Source of the DNA: Solidesulfovibrio sp.
Lineage (GTDB): Bacteria; Desulfobacterota; Desulfovibrionia; Desulfovibrionales; Desulfovibrionaceae
Length of the DNA stretch: 56,258 nt
Assembly: GCF_029978005.1 (NCBI RefSeq)
Contig: NZ_JARKOZ010000004.1
Location: 1 to 56,258 of the forward strand
Reading direction: 5' to 3'
The notes under the pieces were generated by a model. It searched no databases. It was not told the origin of the DNA and saw only the letters and a program-made list of their open reading frames with translations. A program made the translations under genes and the position numbers. Shown here in pieces: positions 1-7,701 of this stretch (its first letter is position 1; every line of letters starts with the position of its first letter).

Positions 1-122
1 GGCCGGGCGGTGCTGGCCGGCTTTGCGGCCTGCGTCGCCCGGCCCATTTCCCAGACCACAACGACCGACGCCCCGCCGCCTGCCGTTCCCACCTGCCTCC
101 CCGCCCGCTCCGTCGGGGGGGA

Positions 123-145
123 CCGGGGGGGATCATCCCCCCCGG
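123..145. terminator. GC-rich palindrome downstream of chemoreceptor gene
   Basis: A perfect palindrome of seven G, a short GATCAT-type centre and seven C, flanked by CC and GG. It lies about 65 bases beyond the chemoreceptor stop codon. It has no U-tract, so it may be a stabilising 3' hairpin rather than a classic terminator. The rest of positions 1-209 shows no gene I can support. Confidence 0.35.
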
Positions 146-209
146 CCGCCGGAGGCATGCCTTTCTCCCCTCGCCTCGCCTCGCCACACCACGCCCCCGG
201 GGCGCGCCG

Positions 210-2240
210 CTAGGCGTTTCGCAGCTTGGCGATGATCTGGTCCATGTCGCCGGAGAGATCGGCCAGGGCGTGCACGGCCTGGGCGGATTCGTGCATGCCG
301 GAGCTCGTGGTTTCGACCACGTCGCTGACCTCGTTCATGGCCCGGTTGATCTCCTCGGCGGCGGCCGACTGCTGTTCGGCGGCGGCGGCGATGCCGGCCA
401 CCTCGCGGGCGCTGGCCTCGGCCAGGGCCAATATTTCGCGCAGCACGTCGCCGGACTTGCCGGCCAGGGAGGTGGCCTCGGACACGGCCGAGGCGGCCTG
501 GTCCACGTTGTGGATGTTGCCGGCCACGGACTGCTGGATGCTGACCACGGCCTGGCCCACTTCCTTGGTGGCGGTCATGGTCTTTTCGGCGAGCTTGCGC
601 ACCTCGTCGGCCACGACCGCGAAGCCGCGCCCGGCCTCGCCGGCCCTGGCCGCCTCGATGGCGGCGTTTAAGGCCAGCAGGTTGGTCTGGTCGGCGATGT
701 CGGAAATGACGGACATGACGCGGCCGATGGCCTGGGTCTGGTCGCCGAGGGCCCGCATGGCCTCCTTGAGGGTGGTGGACACGGCGTTGACCCGGTCGAT
801 GGAGCGCATGGATTCCTCGACCACGTTCGCGCCGGACGAGGCCTTGGCCTTGGTGTCCTCGGCGGACTGGGCGGCGCGGGAGGCGTTTTTGGCCACATCG
901 AGGACGGTGGAGGTCATCTGGGCGATGGCCTCGACCACTTCGCGCAGGCGGTCGCGCTGGTGGTCGGCCCCGTCGCGCACGTGCTCGACCTGGTTTTCCA
1001 GCTGTCCCGAGGCGGCGATGATGCTTTCGACCACGAGCCCCAGGTTCTCGGCCGCCTCGAGCATGCCCTCGCGCTTGGCCGCCTCGGCCATGCCCCGGGC
1101 CTTCTCGGCCTCCTCGCGGGCCACCTGGGCGCATTTGGCTTCCTCGCCCGCCTCCTGGCTCATGGCCTCGGCCTCGGCGATCTTGGTCTTGAGGCCCAGG
1201 ACCATTTTTTCCAGGGCTCCGGCCAGATCGGCCATTTCGCCGGAGAACCTGCCCTCGGGCCGGGCGTCGAGGTCGCCGCGCGAGACCTTGCGGGCCACGT
1301 CGATGATGCGCCGCAAGGGCGAGGTCATGCCCCGGGCGGTGAAGAAGCCGACCACCAGCACCACCAGGGCCACCACGCTCGAGGCGGCCAGGGCGGAATA
1401 GAGGATGGTGCGCTCGGTGGCGGCGATGGCCGCCCGGTCGCGGCCGATGAAGAGCATGCCCGCGATCTTGCCGTCGGCTCCGGTCATGGGCCAGTAGGCG
1501 GTGTTGTAGTCGCGGCCGAGGATCTTGTTGATGTTGAGGAAGCGGGAGCCCTTCTGCAGCACGGTCTCCAGGACCAGGGGATTGTCCATGCGCGTGCCCA
1601 CGGCGCGCTTGCCGTCGCGTTCGATGGTGGTGGCCACGCGGGTGTCGCCGTAGAAGATGGTGCACTCCACGTCGAGCACCTTCTTGATCTCGTCCACGAA
1701 GGCGTTGCTGGAGGAGAGGTTGATGCCGGCGGTCACGCTGCCGACGATCTTGCCGCCCTCGGACACGGGCGCGCCGGCGCGCAGGGAGAACTTGACGGCC
1801 GTGCCCTCCTCCATGCCGATGGATATCTGGCCCTTGAGGGCCTTTTGCACGTTGATCTGGTTTTTCACGGAGTCGCCGACCTTGTCGGAATGGCTGCGGG
1901 CCACGACCACGCCCTCGGCGTCGGCGATGGTCACGAATTCGATCTTGAGTTCCTGCTGGGCCTGCTTGGCGATCTCGGTCAGCTTGACCCGGTCGCGGGC
2001 CACGATGGCGGCGGCCACGTCCGGGCGGGAAGCGAGGAGGAAGGTAACGCCCTTGACCTCCTGGCTGGTCTCCTTGAGCATGTAGTCCACCGCATCGGCT
2101 TTGCTGTTGATCTCCTGCTGGCTCATGTGATTGAGGCCTTCCGAGAGGTACAGGTGGACGGTGAGGGAGATGGCCAGGGTAAGGAGGCCGACGGTGAAAA
2201 GGAGCAAGGCGATGATCTTGCCGGTCAGCGTCAGTCGCAT
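210..2240 (-). CDS. Methyl-accepting chemotaxis protein with periplasmic cache sensor
   Basis: A 676-aa transmembrane chemoreceptor that should pass periplasmic ligand signals to CheW/CheA. The order seen is TM1 at about residues 8-29, a roughly 245-residue periplasmic double-cache-like region, TM2 at about 278-300, a HAMP segment beginning TSPLRRI, a long coiled coil, and the signalling domain. The signalling domain carries the highly conserved hairpin tip ([16 protein letters not shown]) and the following [16 protein letters not shown]. There is no C-terminal CheR-binding pentapeptide; the protein ends KLRNA. The ATG at 2240 is chosen because GGAGGT lies 4 bases upstream; a GTG two codons earlier overlaps that ribosome site. 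The ligand is unknown; cache domains of this kind often bind small organic acids or amino acids. Confidence 0.95.
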   Translation of the reverse strand: MRLTLTGKIIALLLFTVGLLTLAISLTVHLYLSEGLNHMSQQEINSKADAVDYMLKETSQEVKGVTFLLASRPDVAAAIVARDRVKLTEIAKQAQQELKIEFVTIADAEGVVVARSHSDKVGDSVKNQINVQKALKGQISIGMEEGTAVKFSLRAGAPVSEGGKIVGSVTAGINLSSSNAFVDEIKKVLDVECTIFYGDTRVATTIERDGKRAVGTRMDNPLVLETVLQKGSRFLNINKILGRDYNTAYWPMTGADGKIAGMLFIGRDRAAIAATERTILYSALAASSVVALVVLVVGFFTARGMTSPLRRIIDVARKVSRGDLDARPEGRFSGEMADLAGALEKMVLGLKTKIAEAEAMSQEAGEEAKCAQVAREEAEKARGMAEAAKREGMLEAAENLGLVVESIIAASGQLENQVEHVRDGADHQRDRLREVVEAIAQMTSTVLDVAKNASRAAQSAEDTKAKASSGANVVEESMRSIDRVNAVSTTLKEAMRALGDQTQAIGRVMSVISDIADQTNLLALNAAIEAARAGEAGRGFAVVADEVRKLAEKTMTATKEVGQAVVSIQQSVAGNIHNVDQAASAVSEATSLAGKSGDVLREILALAEASAREVAGIAAAAEQQSAAAEEINRAMNEVSDVVETTSSGMHESAQAVHALADLSGDMDQIIAKLRNA

Positions 2241-2704
2241 GGGCACCTCCGAATTCCCGGCACGACAGTCGGGAATGTTTTGTGAAAAAAAACACTTGCG
2301 GCGAACGGTTACAAATTGACAACATTATACGTAAAAATCAAACTCATGCCTAGCATTGGAGGCCTGGAGAATCGCGATTTTTGATAATTTTCAGAAAGAA
2401 AATTTTTTTTTTCACAAACCGCGGCCGGCCGGCCGCGTCACAAGAAGGAAACCCTGGCCGCAAGCTCGCCCGCCGCGAGCCCTCCGATTGCCGGGAGGGC
2501 TCGAGCAGGAAGGCCGAGGGGACTCGATCCGTCTGGAAATAAGGAAAATTGCCGCGGCGGTCAGACAGAGATCAGGAGAAGGCAGCCGGCGACGCCACAC
2601 TCGCCTTGCCTCGCGCAACAAATACGACCGTGTGTTTCAAGAAAAACTAGTCATATTATTCTGGTGTCCTCGAACAACGCATGCGCTGCCTCGAGGACAT
2701 GACG
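2241..2704. other. Intergenic region with possible chemoreceptor promoter
   Basis: About 460 bases without a convincing gene; open frames here have no ribosome site or recognisable product. On the minus strand a TATAAT sits at 2324-2329, about 85 bases upstream of the chemoreceptor start, but the -35 position has no good match. I see no sigma-28 (FliA-type) signature. The AT-rich stretch 2280-2420 stands out against the GC-rich surroundings. Confidence 0.4.
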
Positions 2705-3007
2705 CTAGCGCCCGACGAAGCGGGCCAGCACGTAGCCCCGGCGGCCCGTGGCGAGATCGCGCACCTCGTACCAGCCGTTGATCTCGGGCGTGAGCACGGC
2801 CACCTTGTCTCCGGCGTGGAGGTCTTCCACCACCGAACAGGACTGGCTCGGGCACTCCAGCAGGTTGAGCAGCGCGGCCCGCACCGTCTGGACCGTGGCC
2901 GCATCGACAGGGGCGTCGGCGCGCTCGCGTCCGGCGCAGCCGCCCAGCAGGCCCAGACCGGCGACCAGGAACAACGCCATGGCAGGGCGGCGCATCTTGC
3001 CAATCAT
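2705..3007 (-). CDS. Small SH3-domain lipoprotein
   Basis: A 100-aa envelope protein. The N-terminus is a lipoprotein signal: a basic start (MIGKMRR), a hydrophobic stretch and the lipobox LLGGC, so lipidation is expected at about Cys24. The C-terminal half reads as a bacterial SH3 fold: LHAGDKVAVLTPEINGWYEV followed by GRRGYVLARFV, the usual pattern of SH3_3 domains that bind peptidoglycan or protein ligands. A strong AAGGAGGG lies just before the ATG at 3007, which decides this start over longer frames. Two Cys (CPSQSC) could form a disulfide. The precise role is unknown. Confidence 0.8.
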   Translation of the reverse strand: MIGKMRRPAMALFLVAGLGLLGGCAGRERADAPVDAATVQTVRAALLNLLECPSQSCSVVEDLHAGDKVAVLTPEINGWYEVRDLATGRRGYVLARFVGR

Positions 3008-3131
3008 ATTCCCTCCTTGGCTCGCCTTGCCGGCAGGCGGCAAGGGATTGCGACATTTCCGAGAACAGGAATCATTCTTATTGCCGAACGGGATAAAAAA
3101 GATCATATTAGGCCCAGGATCGGCCCGACGG

Positions 3132-3479
3132 CTAGTTGCCTTCGTAGGTGCGCATGCGCTTTTCCCGCTCCCGCCGCGCGTCCTGGGACGGGCATTGGCA
3201 TACGGCCCGGGCGGCGTCGTAGGGGCTGTCCGCGGACACGCCGCCGGGGCCGATGTAGACGAGCTTGGCCGGGTCCGGCTGGCTCAGGGGATACTGGCCC
3301 GGATTGGCGGCGCACGAGCCGCAGATGACGGTCCAGGCGTTGTACGCGTTCATGGCCACGCGGGCGACGCAGCAGTCGCCGTAAGGATCGACCTGCTGGG
3401 CCGGCGCGGGCGACGGCCAGAGGCAAACGGCGGCGGCCGCGACCGCGATCGCCAGGTGAATACGGACCGGCTTGAGCAT
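3132..3479 (-). CDS. Small exported Cys-rich protein of unknown function
   Basis: A 115-aa protein with a clear Sec signal peptide (MLKPVR, a hydrophobic core rich in Ala/Val, then PAPAQQ) and predicted cleavage near residue 27. The mature part is short and has six cysteines (CC, CGSC, then CQC), implying disulfides or metal binding in the periplasm. A GGGAGGAG ribosome site stands directly before the ATG. I do not recognise the family. It lies on the same strand as the lipoprotein gene to its left, separated by about 120 bases. Confidence 0.65.
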   Translation of the reverse strand: MLKPVRIHLAIAVAAAAVCLWPSPAPAQQVDPYGDCCVARVAMNAYNAWTVICGSCAANPGQYPLSQPDPAKLVYIGPGGVSADSPYDAARAVCQCPSQDARREREKRMRTYEGN

Positions 3480-3732
3480 GTCTCCTCCCTACGGGCGAGC
3501 CCGGGATACGGCGTGTGTCAAGGCTACCGGGTCCGGCGTGGCTTGTCCATACGGCGACGCGCCAACGGACCCGTGCGAAAAAACGGCTTGATCCGGCTCC
3601 AAACGGCCGGGGAAGGCCGCTGCCGGAAGAGGCGTGCCGCGCGTCTTGCCTTTTGTACCCGGGCGGTCCATACACTGGTGCAATGCCCCCATCGGGTTTT
3701 GCCCGACAACCTTAACAACGAGGTCTCACCCC

Positions 3733-4383
3733 ATGCACGATCACGATCATGAATACGACGAGGAATGCTGCGTCGAGGTGACCGAGGCCGCCGTCGGCCA
3801 GGAAACCGTCGACTTCACCATGAAGGTCTACGATCCCGCCGAGGGCTTCTTCGGCGAGATGTCCACCGAGGAGATCAAGAAGGCCGGCAAGTGGATCGTG
3901 CTGGTCTTCTATCCGGCCGACTTCACCTTCGTCTGCCCCACCGAGCTGGCCGACCTGGCCACCAGGCACGAGGAGCTGGACAAGATGGGCTTCGAGATCT
4001 TCTCCGTGTCCACGGACACCGAGTTCGCCCACCTGGCCTGGCGCAACAGCGAGAAGCTCCTGGAGAACGTGCGCTTCAAGATGGCGGCCGACCCCACCGG
4101 CCAGATTTCCCGCTATTTCGGCGTCTACGACGAGGAGACGGGACTGGCCCTTCGCGGCACGTTCATCATCAATCCCGACGGCGTGCTGGTTTCCAAGGAG
4201 GTCAACTTCTACAACCTCGGGCGCAACGCCGACGAACTGGTGCGCAAGTGCCAGGCCAGCGTCCACCTGCGCGAGCACCCGAACGAGGCCTGCCCGGCCA
4301 AATGGACCCCCGGGGCCAAGACCCTCACGCCCTCGGAAAAGCTCGTGGGCAACGTCTACGAATCCTTAAGCGGAATGCCCTAG
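3733..4383 (+). CDS. 2-Cys peroxiredoxin (AhpC/TSA family)
   Basis: A 216-aa thiol peroxidase that reduces hydrogen peroxide and organic hydroperoxides in the cytoplasm, a usual oxygen-defence enzyme of anaerobes. The peroxidatic cysteine is in FTFVCPTE. The resolving cysteine is in EACPAKW near the C-terminus, so it is a typical 2-Cys enzyme. The conserved Arg is expected in LRGTFIINPDG. The N-terminus is odd: it begins MHDHDHEYDEECC, a His/Asp/Cys-rich tail that typical AhpC proteins lack and that could bind metal. The start at ATG 3733 fits a GAGG-containing leader. The gene is monocistronic, ended by a strong terminator. Confidence 0.93.
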   Translation: MHDHDHEYDEECCVEVTEAAVGQETVDFTMKVYDPAEGFFGEMSTEEIKKAGKWIVLVFYPADFTFVCPTELADLATRHEELDKMGFEIFSVSTDTEFAHLAWRNSEKLLENVRFKMAADPTGQISRYFGVYDEETGLALRGTFIINPDGVLVSKEVNFYNLGRNADELVRKCQASVHLREHPNEACPAKWTPGAKTLTPSEKLVGNVYESLSGMP

Positions 4384-4510
4384 CGCGGCCTCCCTTGGGC
4401 GGCGCGGCCGCGTCGTTCGAGAGAAAGCCGTCCGGCGGATGCCTCGGCGGCGAAACATGCCCGCGCGTGTTTCGCGCCATGGCCCCAAGGCAAAGCCCGA
4501 CTTCACCAAA

Positions 4511-4546
4511 GCCCCGCCCCCGCCACGCCGGGGGCGGGGCTTTTTT
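4511..4546 (+). terminator. Rho-independent terminator after peroxiredoxin gene
   Basis: An 11-bp GC stem (GCCCCGCCCCC / GGGGGCGGGGC) with a 7-base loop, followed by six T. It closes the peroxiredoxin transcript. Confidence 0.85.
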
Positions 4547-4654
4547 CGGTACGCGCCGGCGCGGCCGTTTGACCGCGAGGCCGCGATGGACTAGTGCACG
4601 GCCGGATACGGCGCGCCAAACGGCCGCGGCGACGCGGCCAGGGCGATCGGCTCC

Positions 4655-5698
4655 ATGGAACGCACTCTGCCGCTCCCCGAAGAAAAGCGCGCCCTCCCCG
4701 CCATGTCCCATGCATCGCCCCGGCACCACGGCATCGACCTGCTCAAGGTCGTCTGTTGTTTTTCCGTCGTCCTGCTGCATGCCCTCGTCTACAGGGTCGA
4801 GAACTACGACGGCTCGCCGTCGTGGATCGTAGCCAACGTCCTGAGTGCCGCCACGCGCGAAGCTGTTCCCGTCTTCTTCATGATCAGCGGCGCGTTTCTG
4901 CTGCGCCGGGACGTCGTTTCGCTCAAAAGCTACTTCACCGACGTCGCCAGGCGGTACGGCATGGCCCTGCTCGGCGGCCTCGTCGCCTACAAGCTGCTGG
5001 CCCTGGGCCAGGGCGACGCCAGCCCGCTGCTTTCCGGCGTATTGTACAACGTCCGGCTGAGCATCGGGTTTCATCTCTGGTTCATGTGGACCTTCCTCGG
5101 ACTGGCGCTGGTCGCGCCGCTGCTGCGCCCCATGGTGGCCGCGCCGCGCAACCTGTGGCTTTTCCTTTGCCTGTGGCTGCTTTTCTGCTTCGCCGAGCCC
5201 TGGCTGCACGCCATCGGCTGGAACCTGCCCGTGGACAACATGCTTTTCGTGCGCCACACGGGCTACTTCGTGGCCGGCCACGCCCTGTTCCGGCAAGCGC
5301 GCCGCCTGCCCTGGGAACTGCTCGCCTCCGGGGCCGTGGCCGGCGTCGCGGTCACGGCGGCCCTGACCGCGGCCGCCACGGCCGCGCGCGGAGCCCTCGA
5401 CCTGCGCTTCTACGAAGGCCCTTCGCCGTTTCTCGTGCTCTACAGCGCCTGCGCCTTCCAATGGGCGCGCCAACAGGAGCGCGTTCCCTTGCCGGAGACG
5501 TTGCGCCGCCTCTCCGGCGCGACGTTTACCGTCTACATCTACCACGTCCTGGCCCTGTCCCTGCTCTCGCGCCTTATCGGCCCGACGACCTTGCCCATGC
5601 GCATCTTCGTCCACACCCCCCTGGCCTTCGCCGCCTGCCTGGCCCTGCACTTCCTCGGCCGACGCACGCCGGGGCTGCGCCTGTTCTTCAAGGGGTAG
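4655..5698 (+). CDS. Acyltransferase-3 family membrane protein
   Basis: A 347-aa integral membrane protein with about ten hydrophobic segments. The N-terminal block HHGIDLLKVVCCFSVVLLHA is the acyltransferase-3 signature (R/H-xxxDxLK...H), and VPVFFMISGAFL follows as in OafA/WecH-type enzymes. These enzymes transfer acetyl or other acyl groups to surface polysaccharides or lipids. A later YHVLALSLLSRL segment also fits the family. The start is uncertain: ATG 4655 gives a 16-residue polar lead, ATG 4703 begins MSHASPRHHG, and neither has a strong ribosome site. No carbohydrate gene cluster adjoins it, so the substrate is open. Confidence 0.82.
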   Translation: MERTLPLPEEKRALPAMSHASPRHHGIDLLKVVCCFSVVLLHALVYRVENYDGSPSWIVANVLSAATREAVPVFFMISGAFLLRRDVVSLKSYFTDVARRYGMALLGGLVAYKLLALGQGDASPLLSGVLYNVRLSIGFHLWFMWTFLGLALVAPLLRPMVAAPRNLWLFLCLWLLFCFAEPWLHAIGWNLPVDNMLFVRHTGYFVAGHALFRQARRLPWELLASGAVAGVAVTAALTAAATAARGALDLRFYEGPSPFLVLYSACAFQWARQQERVPLPETLRRLSGATFTVYIYHVLALSLLSRLIGPTTLPMRIFVHTPLAFAACLALHFLGRRTPGLRLFFKG

Positions 5699-5767
5699 CG
5701 GGCGAAGAGGAGCGACGGAGGAGACTTCGCCGCACCCGCTCGTAATGCAACAACTTGCGTAGTGCAT

Positions 5768-5799
5768 AAAAAAAGGGCTGCCGAACGCATCGACAACCC
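5768..5799 (-). terminator. Original terminator of the disrupted tRNA-Leu gene
   Basis: Read on the minus strand, GGGTTGTCGA pairs with TTCGGCAGCCC (with two G-U pairs) across a 4-base loop, followed by seven T. It sits 10 bases beyond the displaced tRNA 3' end (CCA at 5809-5811), so it is the terminator the tRNA used before the element inserted. Confidence 0.7.
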
Positions 5800-5808
5800 A
5801 TTGATTCC

Positions 5809-5867
5809 TGGTGCCCGAGGCCGGAATCGAACCGGCACGCCCCTCACGGAGCAAGGGATTTTAAGTC
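5809..5867 (-). repeat. Left attachment site: displaced 3' half of tRNA-Leu
   Basis: Positions 5809-5839 match the 3' end of the intact tRNA-Leu (19766-19796) over 31 identical bases. Positions 5852-5867 (CAAGGGATTTTAAGTC) match 19807-19822 over 16 bases covering the anticodon arm. Between them the variable-arm bases differ (12 here, 10 in the intact gene). The fragment stops inside the anticodon region and runs into element DNA. The pattern is that of a tyrosine-recombinase att site with crossover in the 16-bp block. Confidence 0.85.
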
Positions 5868-5970
5868 TCAAAAATCGCTCAATTTTAACCATGCGTTACC
5901 ACAAATATTCAAATAATATCAGGCAGATGAACACTCACGAATTTTCATGGAAATGCACGTTTTTCCAGAC

Positions 5971-6018
5971 CGAGTGGAGCAAAATTGGAGCAAATTGGAG
6001 CAACTTTTTTTGCTCCAC
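5971..6018. promoter_or_regulatory. Left integrase arm-type binding sites
   Basis: Three direct copies of (G/T)TGGAGCAA at 5974-5982, 5985-5993 and 5995-6003, spaced 10-11 bases, then an inverted copy TTGCTCCAC at 6010-6018. Positions 5971-5994 are repeated exactly at 19686-19709 near the other end. Phasing at one helical turn and symmetry about the att cores point to arm-type sites for the integrase or a directionality factor. The binding role is inferred. Confidence 0.6.
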
Positions 6019-6170
6019 CGACGAGAAATTTGCATTGCTTCCGGCCTTGGCGGAATGATCCTCCAATCCCGGGGAGAGCTCGCGGCTGGCCGGCAAGCAC
6101 ACTCCGTAGTGTGCACTGCGACGCCGTTCCCTTTCTGCAGGAGGATGAAAAAGGAGGACGCCAAGAAGCA

Positions 6171-6593
6171 TCAGCAGGAAGGGCGCCCCTGATTTTCCCG
6201 AAGGATCGTGAGCGCGTCAGGCACGGCGTCCAGCACCTTCAACAGGTTGGTCACGGCCCGGCTGGTCAGGGCATCCCCCTTCTCATACTTGGTGAACGCT
6301 TTCGGGCCGCCGCCGATGAGGTCGCCGGCCGCCGCCTGGGTCAGCCCGAGCTTTTTGCGGATGCGCTTGACCTGCGGGCCGTCCAACAGCCCCTCGCACC
6401 TCGCCTTCATGGCGTTCAGTGCCCGGTCGGAGACCTTCATGTCCGCACGGGTATAGAGGCCTTCCCCGCATGTCGGGCAATACCATCCGGGCATGGCGAC
6501 AGTCATTGCCTGTCCCTTGTAGGAAAATTCCACCGGCCTCACGTCACGGACCATTTCAGTTCCGTCCTCGTGGCACATGGGATTGGTTTCCAT
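6171..6593 (-). CDS. mqsA: MqsA-like antitoxin (zinc/HTH)
   Basis: A 140-aa type II antitoxin. The N-terminal part has paired cysteines (MCHEDG and YCPTCGEG), as in the zinc-binding domain of MqsA that grips the toxin. The C-terminal part has an Xre-type helix-turn-helix (IRKKLGLTQAAAGDLIGGGP) that binds the operon operator. It follows mqsR with a 1-base gap, the toxin-first order typical of this family. The ATG at 6593 is chosen for its AAGGAG ribosome site; longer readings lack one. Its role is to neutralise MqsR and repress the operon, helping retain the mobile element. Confidence 0.9.
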   Translation of the reverse strand: METNPMCHEDGTEMVRDVRPVEFSYKGQAMTVAMPGWYCPTCGEGLYTRADMKVSDRALNAMKARCEGLLDGPQVKRIRKKLGLTQAAAGDLIGGGPKAFTKYEKGDALTSRAVTNLLKVLDAVPDALTILRENQGRPSC

Positions 6594-6594
6594 G

Positions 6595-6897
6595 CTATTT
6601 CTCCTTGAAAGAGAGCAGATCAAAGGCCGAAATTCTTCCAGCCATAAATTTCACGTACAAAATCCCGGCGGATGTCGGCACATGATACACATCCTGCCAG
6701 GCCGCGTTGTCCGCGTAGGCGGTCATGGATTTGTAAAAGTGCCTGCGGCTCATGCTCTCAATGACCGCCATCATGCCATCGTAATCGAAGCCGAGGCGTT
6801 GGGCTGCCTGGGCGGCGGTTCTCGTCACGGCGACCTCGCCCCTTCTCGCCGCATCCTGGAAAGAGCCCAGGTCATACGTCGGCTTTCGCTTTTCCAT
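6595..6897 (-). CDS. mqsR: MqsR-like mRNA interferase toxin
   Basis: A 100-aa toxin of the MqsR/RelE-like fold. MEKRKPTYDL at the start, GFDYDGMMAVIESM in the middle and HFYKSMTAYADN followed by WQDVYHVP match the family layout; MqsR cleaves mRNA, in E. coli at GCU. Length is standard (about 98 aa). The ATG at 6897 has no ribosome site and lies only about 7 bases below the predicted -10, so the transcript may be leaderless. It is the first gene of a two-gene operon with mqsA. Confidence 0.88.
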   Translation of the reverse strand: MEKRKPTYDLGSFQDAARRGEVAVTRTAAQAAQRLGFDYDGMMAVIESMSRRHFYKSMTAYADNAAWQDVYHVPTSAGILYVKFMAGRISAFDLLSFKEK

Positions 6898-6902
6898 GAG
6901 GA

Positions 6903-6931
6903 AAAGTTACCATAAAGGTACTTTCTGTCAA
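6903..6931 (-). promoter_or_regulatory. mqsRA promoter and overlapping operator
   Basis: On the minus strand, TTGACA (6926-6931) and TAACTT (6904-6909) are 16 bases apart. An inverted repeat, AAAGTTACC-ATAAA-GGTACTTT on the plus strand (6903-6924), covers the spacer and the -10. That position suits autorepression by the MqsA HTH. The transcription start would fall at or next to the mqsR ATG. Confidence 0.6.
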
Positions 6932-7413
6932 GGCCATCGGCCTCGGCCGGGGCAGGGGCATTGTCGCCGCAGCCTCCCCCCGCGCCCGCGCAAATAACGA
7001 CTCCTGACATTGGCGCGTAAACCGTCCCAGCCACCTCGCAGCCTGAAGCCTCCAAAGGCGCACGTCTGACATCCGCAAGGGGGGGGGTAGTCTCCGCTGT
7101 TTCAAAACCAGCCCCCTCCTCCCCGTCGGCAGGCATCCTGACGAGCGAGAATAGATCTAAATTATTTAAATAAAAGGAAAATAAAATTCAAAATTTTCCC
7201 CTCACCTCGCTATCCATCAGAAATATTTAACTTTCCGAAAACGACTTATACGGCAATCACCTTCAACTATACCATACAATGACATTCAGTGACACAACTA
7301 CACTCTACGTTGACATACATTGACATAACTGCATTTCAGTCAACTTGACACTATTTTCAGAATCGTGTTTATGCCTGGGTACTCACAATTTGCACAGACA
7401 CCGAGGAGTACTC
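6932..7413. promoter_or_regulatory. AT-rich control region with phased TGACA repeats
   Basis: About 480 bases between the divergent mqsRA and alpA genes, without a gene I can support. TGACA occurs at 7280, 7290, 7311, 7321 and 7346. The first four form two pairs with 10-base spacing, and the last is part of a TTGACA (7345-7350) that could be the -35 of alpA. The array could be operators for AlpA or iterons for the DUF3987 replication protein; the sequence does not decide. Confidence 0.45.
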
Positions 7414-7701
7414 ATGGTCAAAAAAATGTTTTACTACATCGAAGACATGTCCATAATTCTTGGAAAAACTCCAGCATCAATCCACGGGCATCTCGCCCGA
7501 AAGCAGTTCGACGCTGTGCCGCAGCCTATAAAGTTGGGTCGCCGCCTCGCCTGGAACCCAGCTCTCGTTGAAAATTGGATCCAGGAGAAGACCGATCGAG
7601 CCGGCGGAAAAGCGAATCCCCAACGCAACCTCGAAAAGCCCCCCACTAAACGGCGCGGACGACCGCAAAAATCGGAACGGAAAAATGGGGATGAGCAATG
7701 A
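7414..7701 (+). CDS. AlpA-like helix-turn-helix regulator/excisionase
   Basis: A 95-aa small DNA-binding protein. The N-terminal 60 residues (YYIEDMSIILGKTPASIHGHL... then QPIKLGRRLAWNPALVENWI) match the MerR-like winged HTH of AlpA/excisionase proteins, which activate or direct excision of integrated elements. The C-terminus is a basic tail (KPPTKRRGRPQKSERK) with an AT-hook-like GRP. The start at 7414 is supported by GAGGAG. It overlaps the DUF3987 gene by ATGA, so the two are translationally coupled. Role in excision is inferred from family and position. Confidence 0.8.
   Translation: MVKKMFYYIEDMSIILGKTPASIHGHLARKQFDAVPQPIKLGRRLAWNPALVENWIQEKTDRAGGKANPQRNLEKPPTKRRGRPQKSERKNGDEQ

Noticed and set aside
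133-2325. Long open frames overlapping the chemoreceptor gene on both strands
   Set aside because: They are frame shadows caused by high GC; only the 210-2240 frame has cache, HAMP and signalling motifs and a ribosome site.
3103-3675. 190-aa frame opposite the peroxiredoxin promoter region
   Set aside because: Low-complexity Arg-rich shadow without a ribosome site; the 115-aa signal-peptide protein in another frame is the real gene.
5762-6058. 98-aa frame crossing the left att site
   Set aside because: It translates through the tRNA fragment and its terminator, so it is not a real gene.
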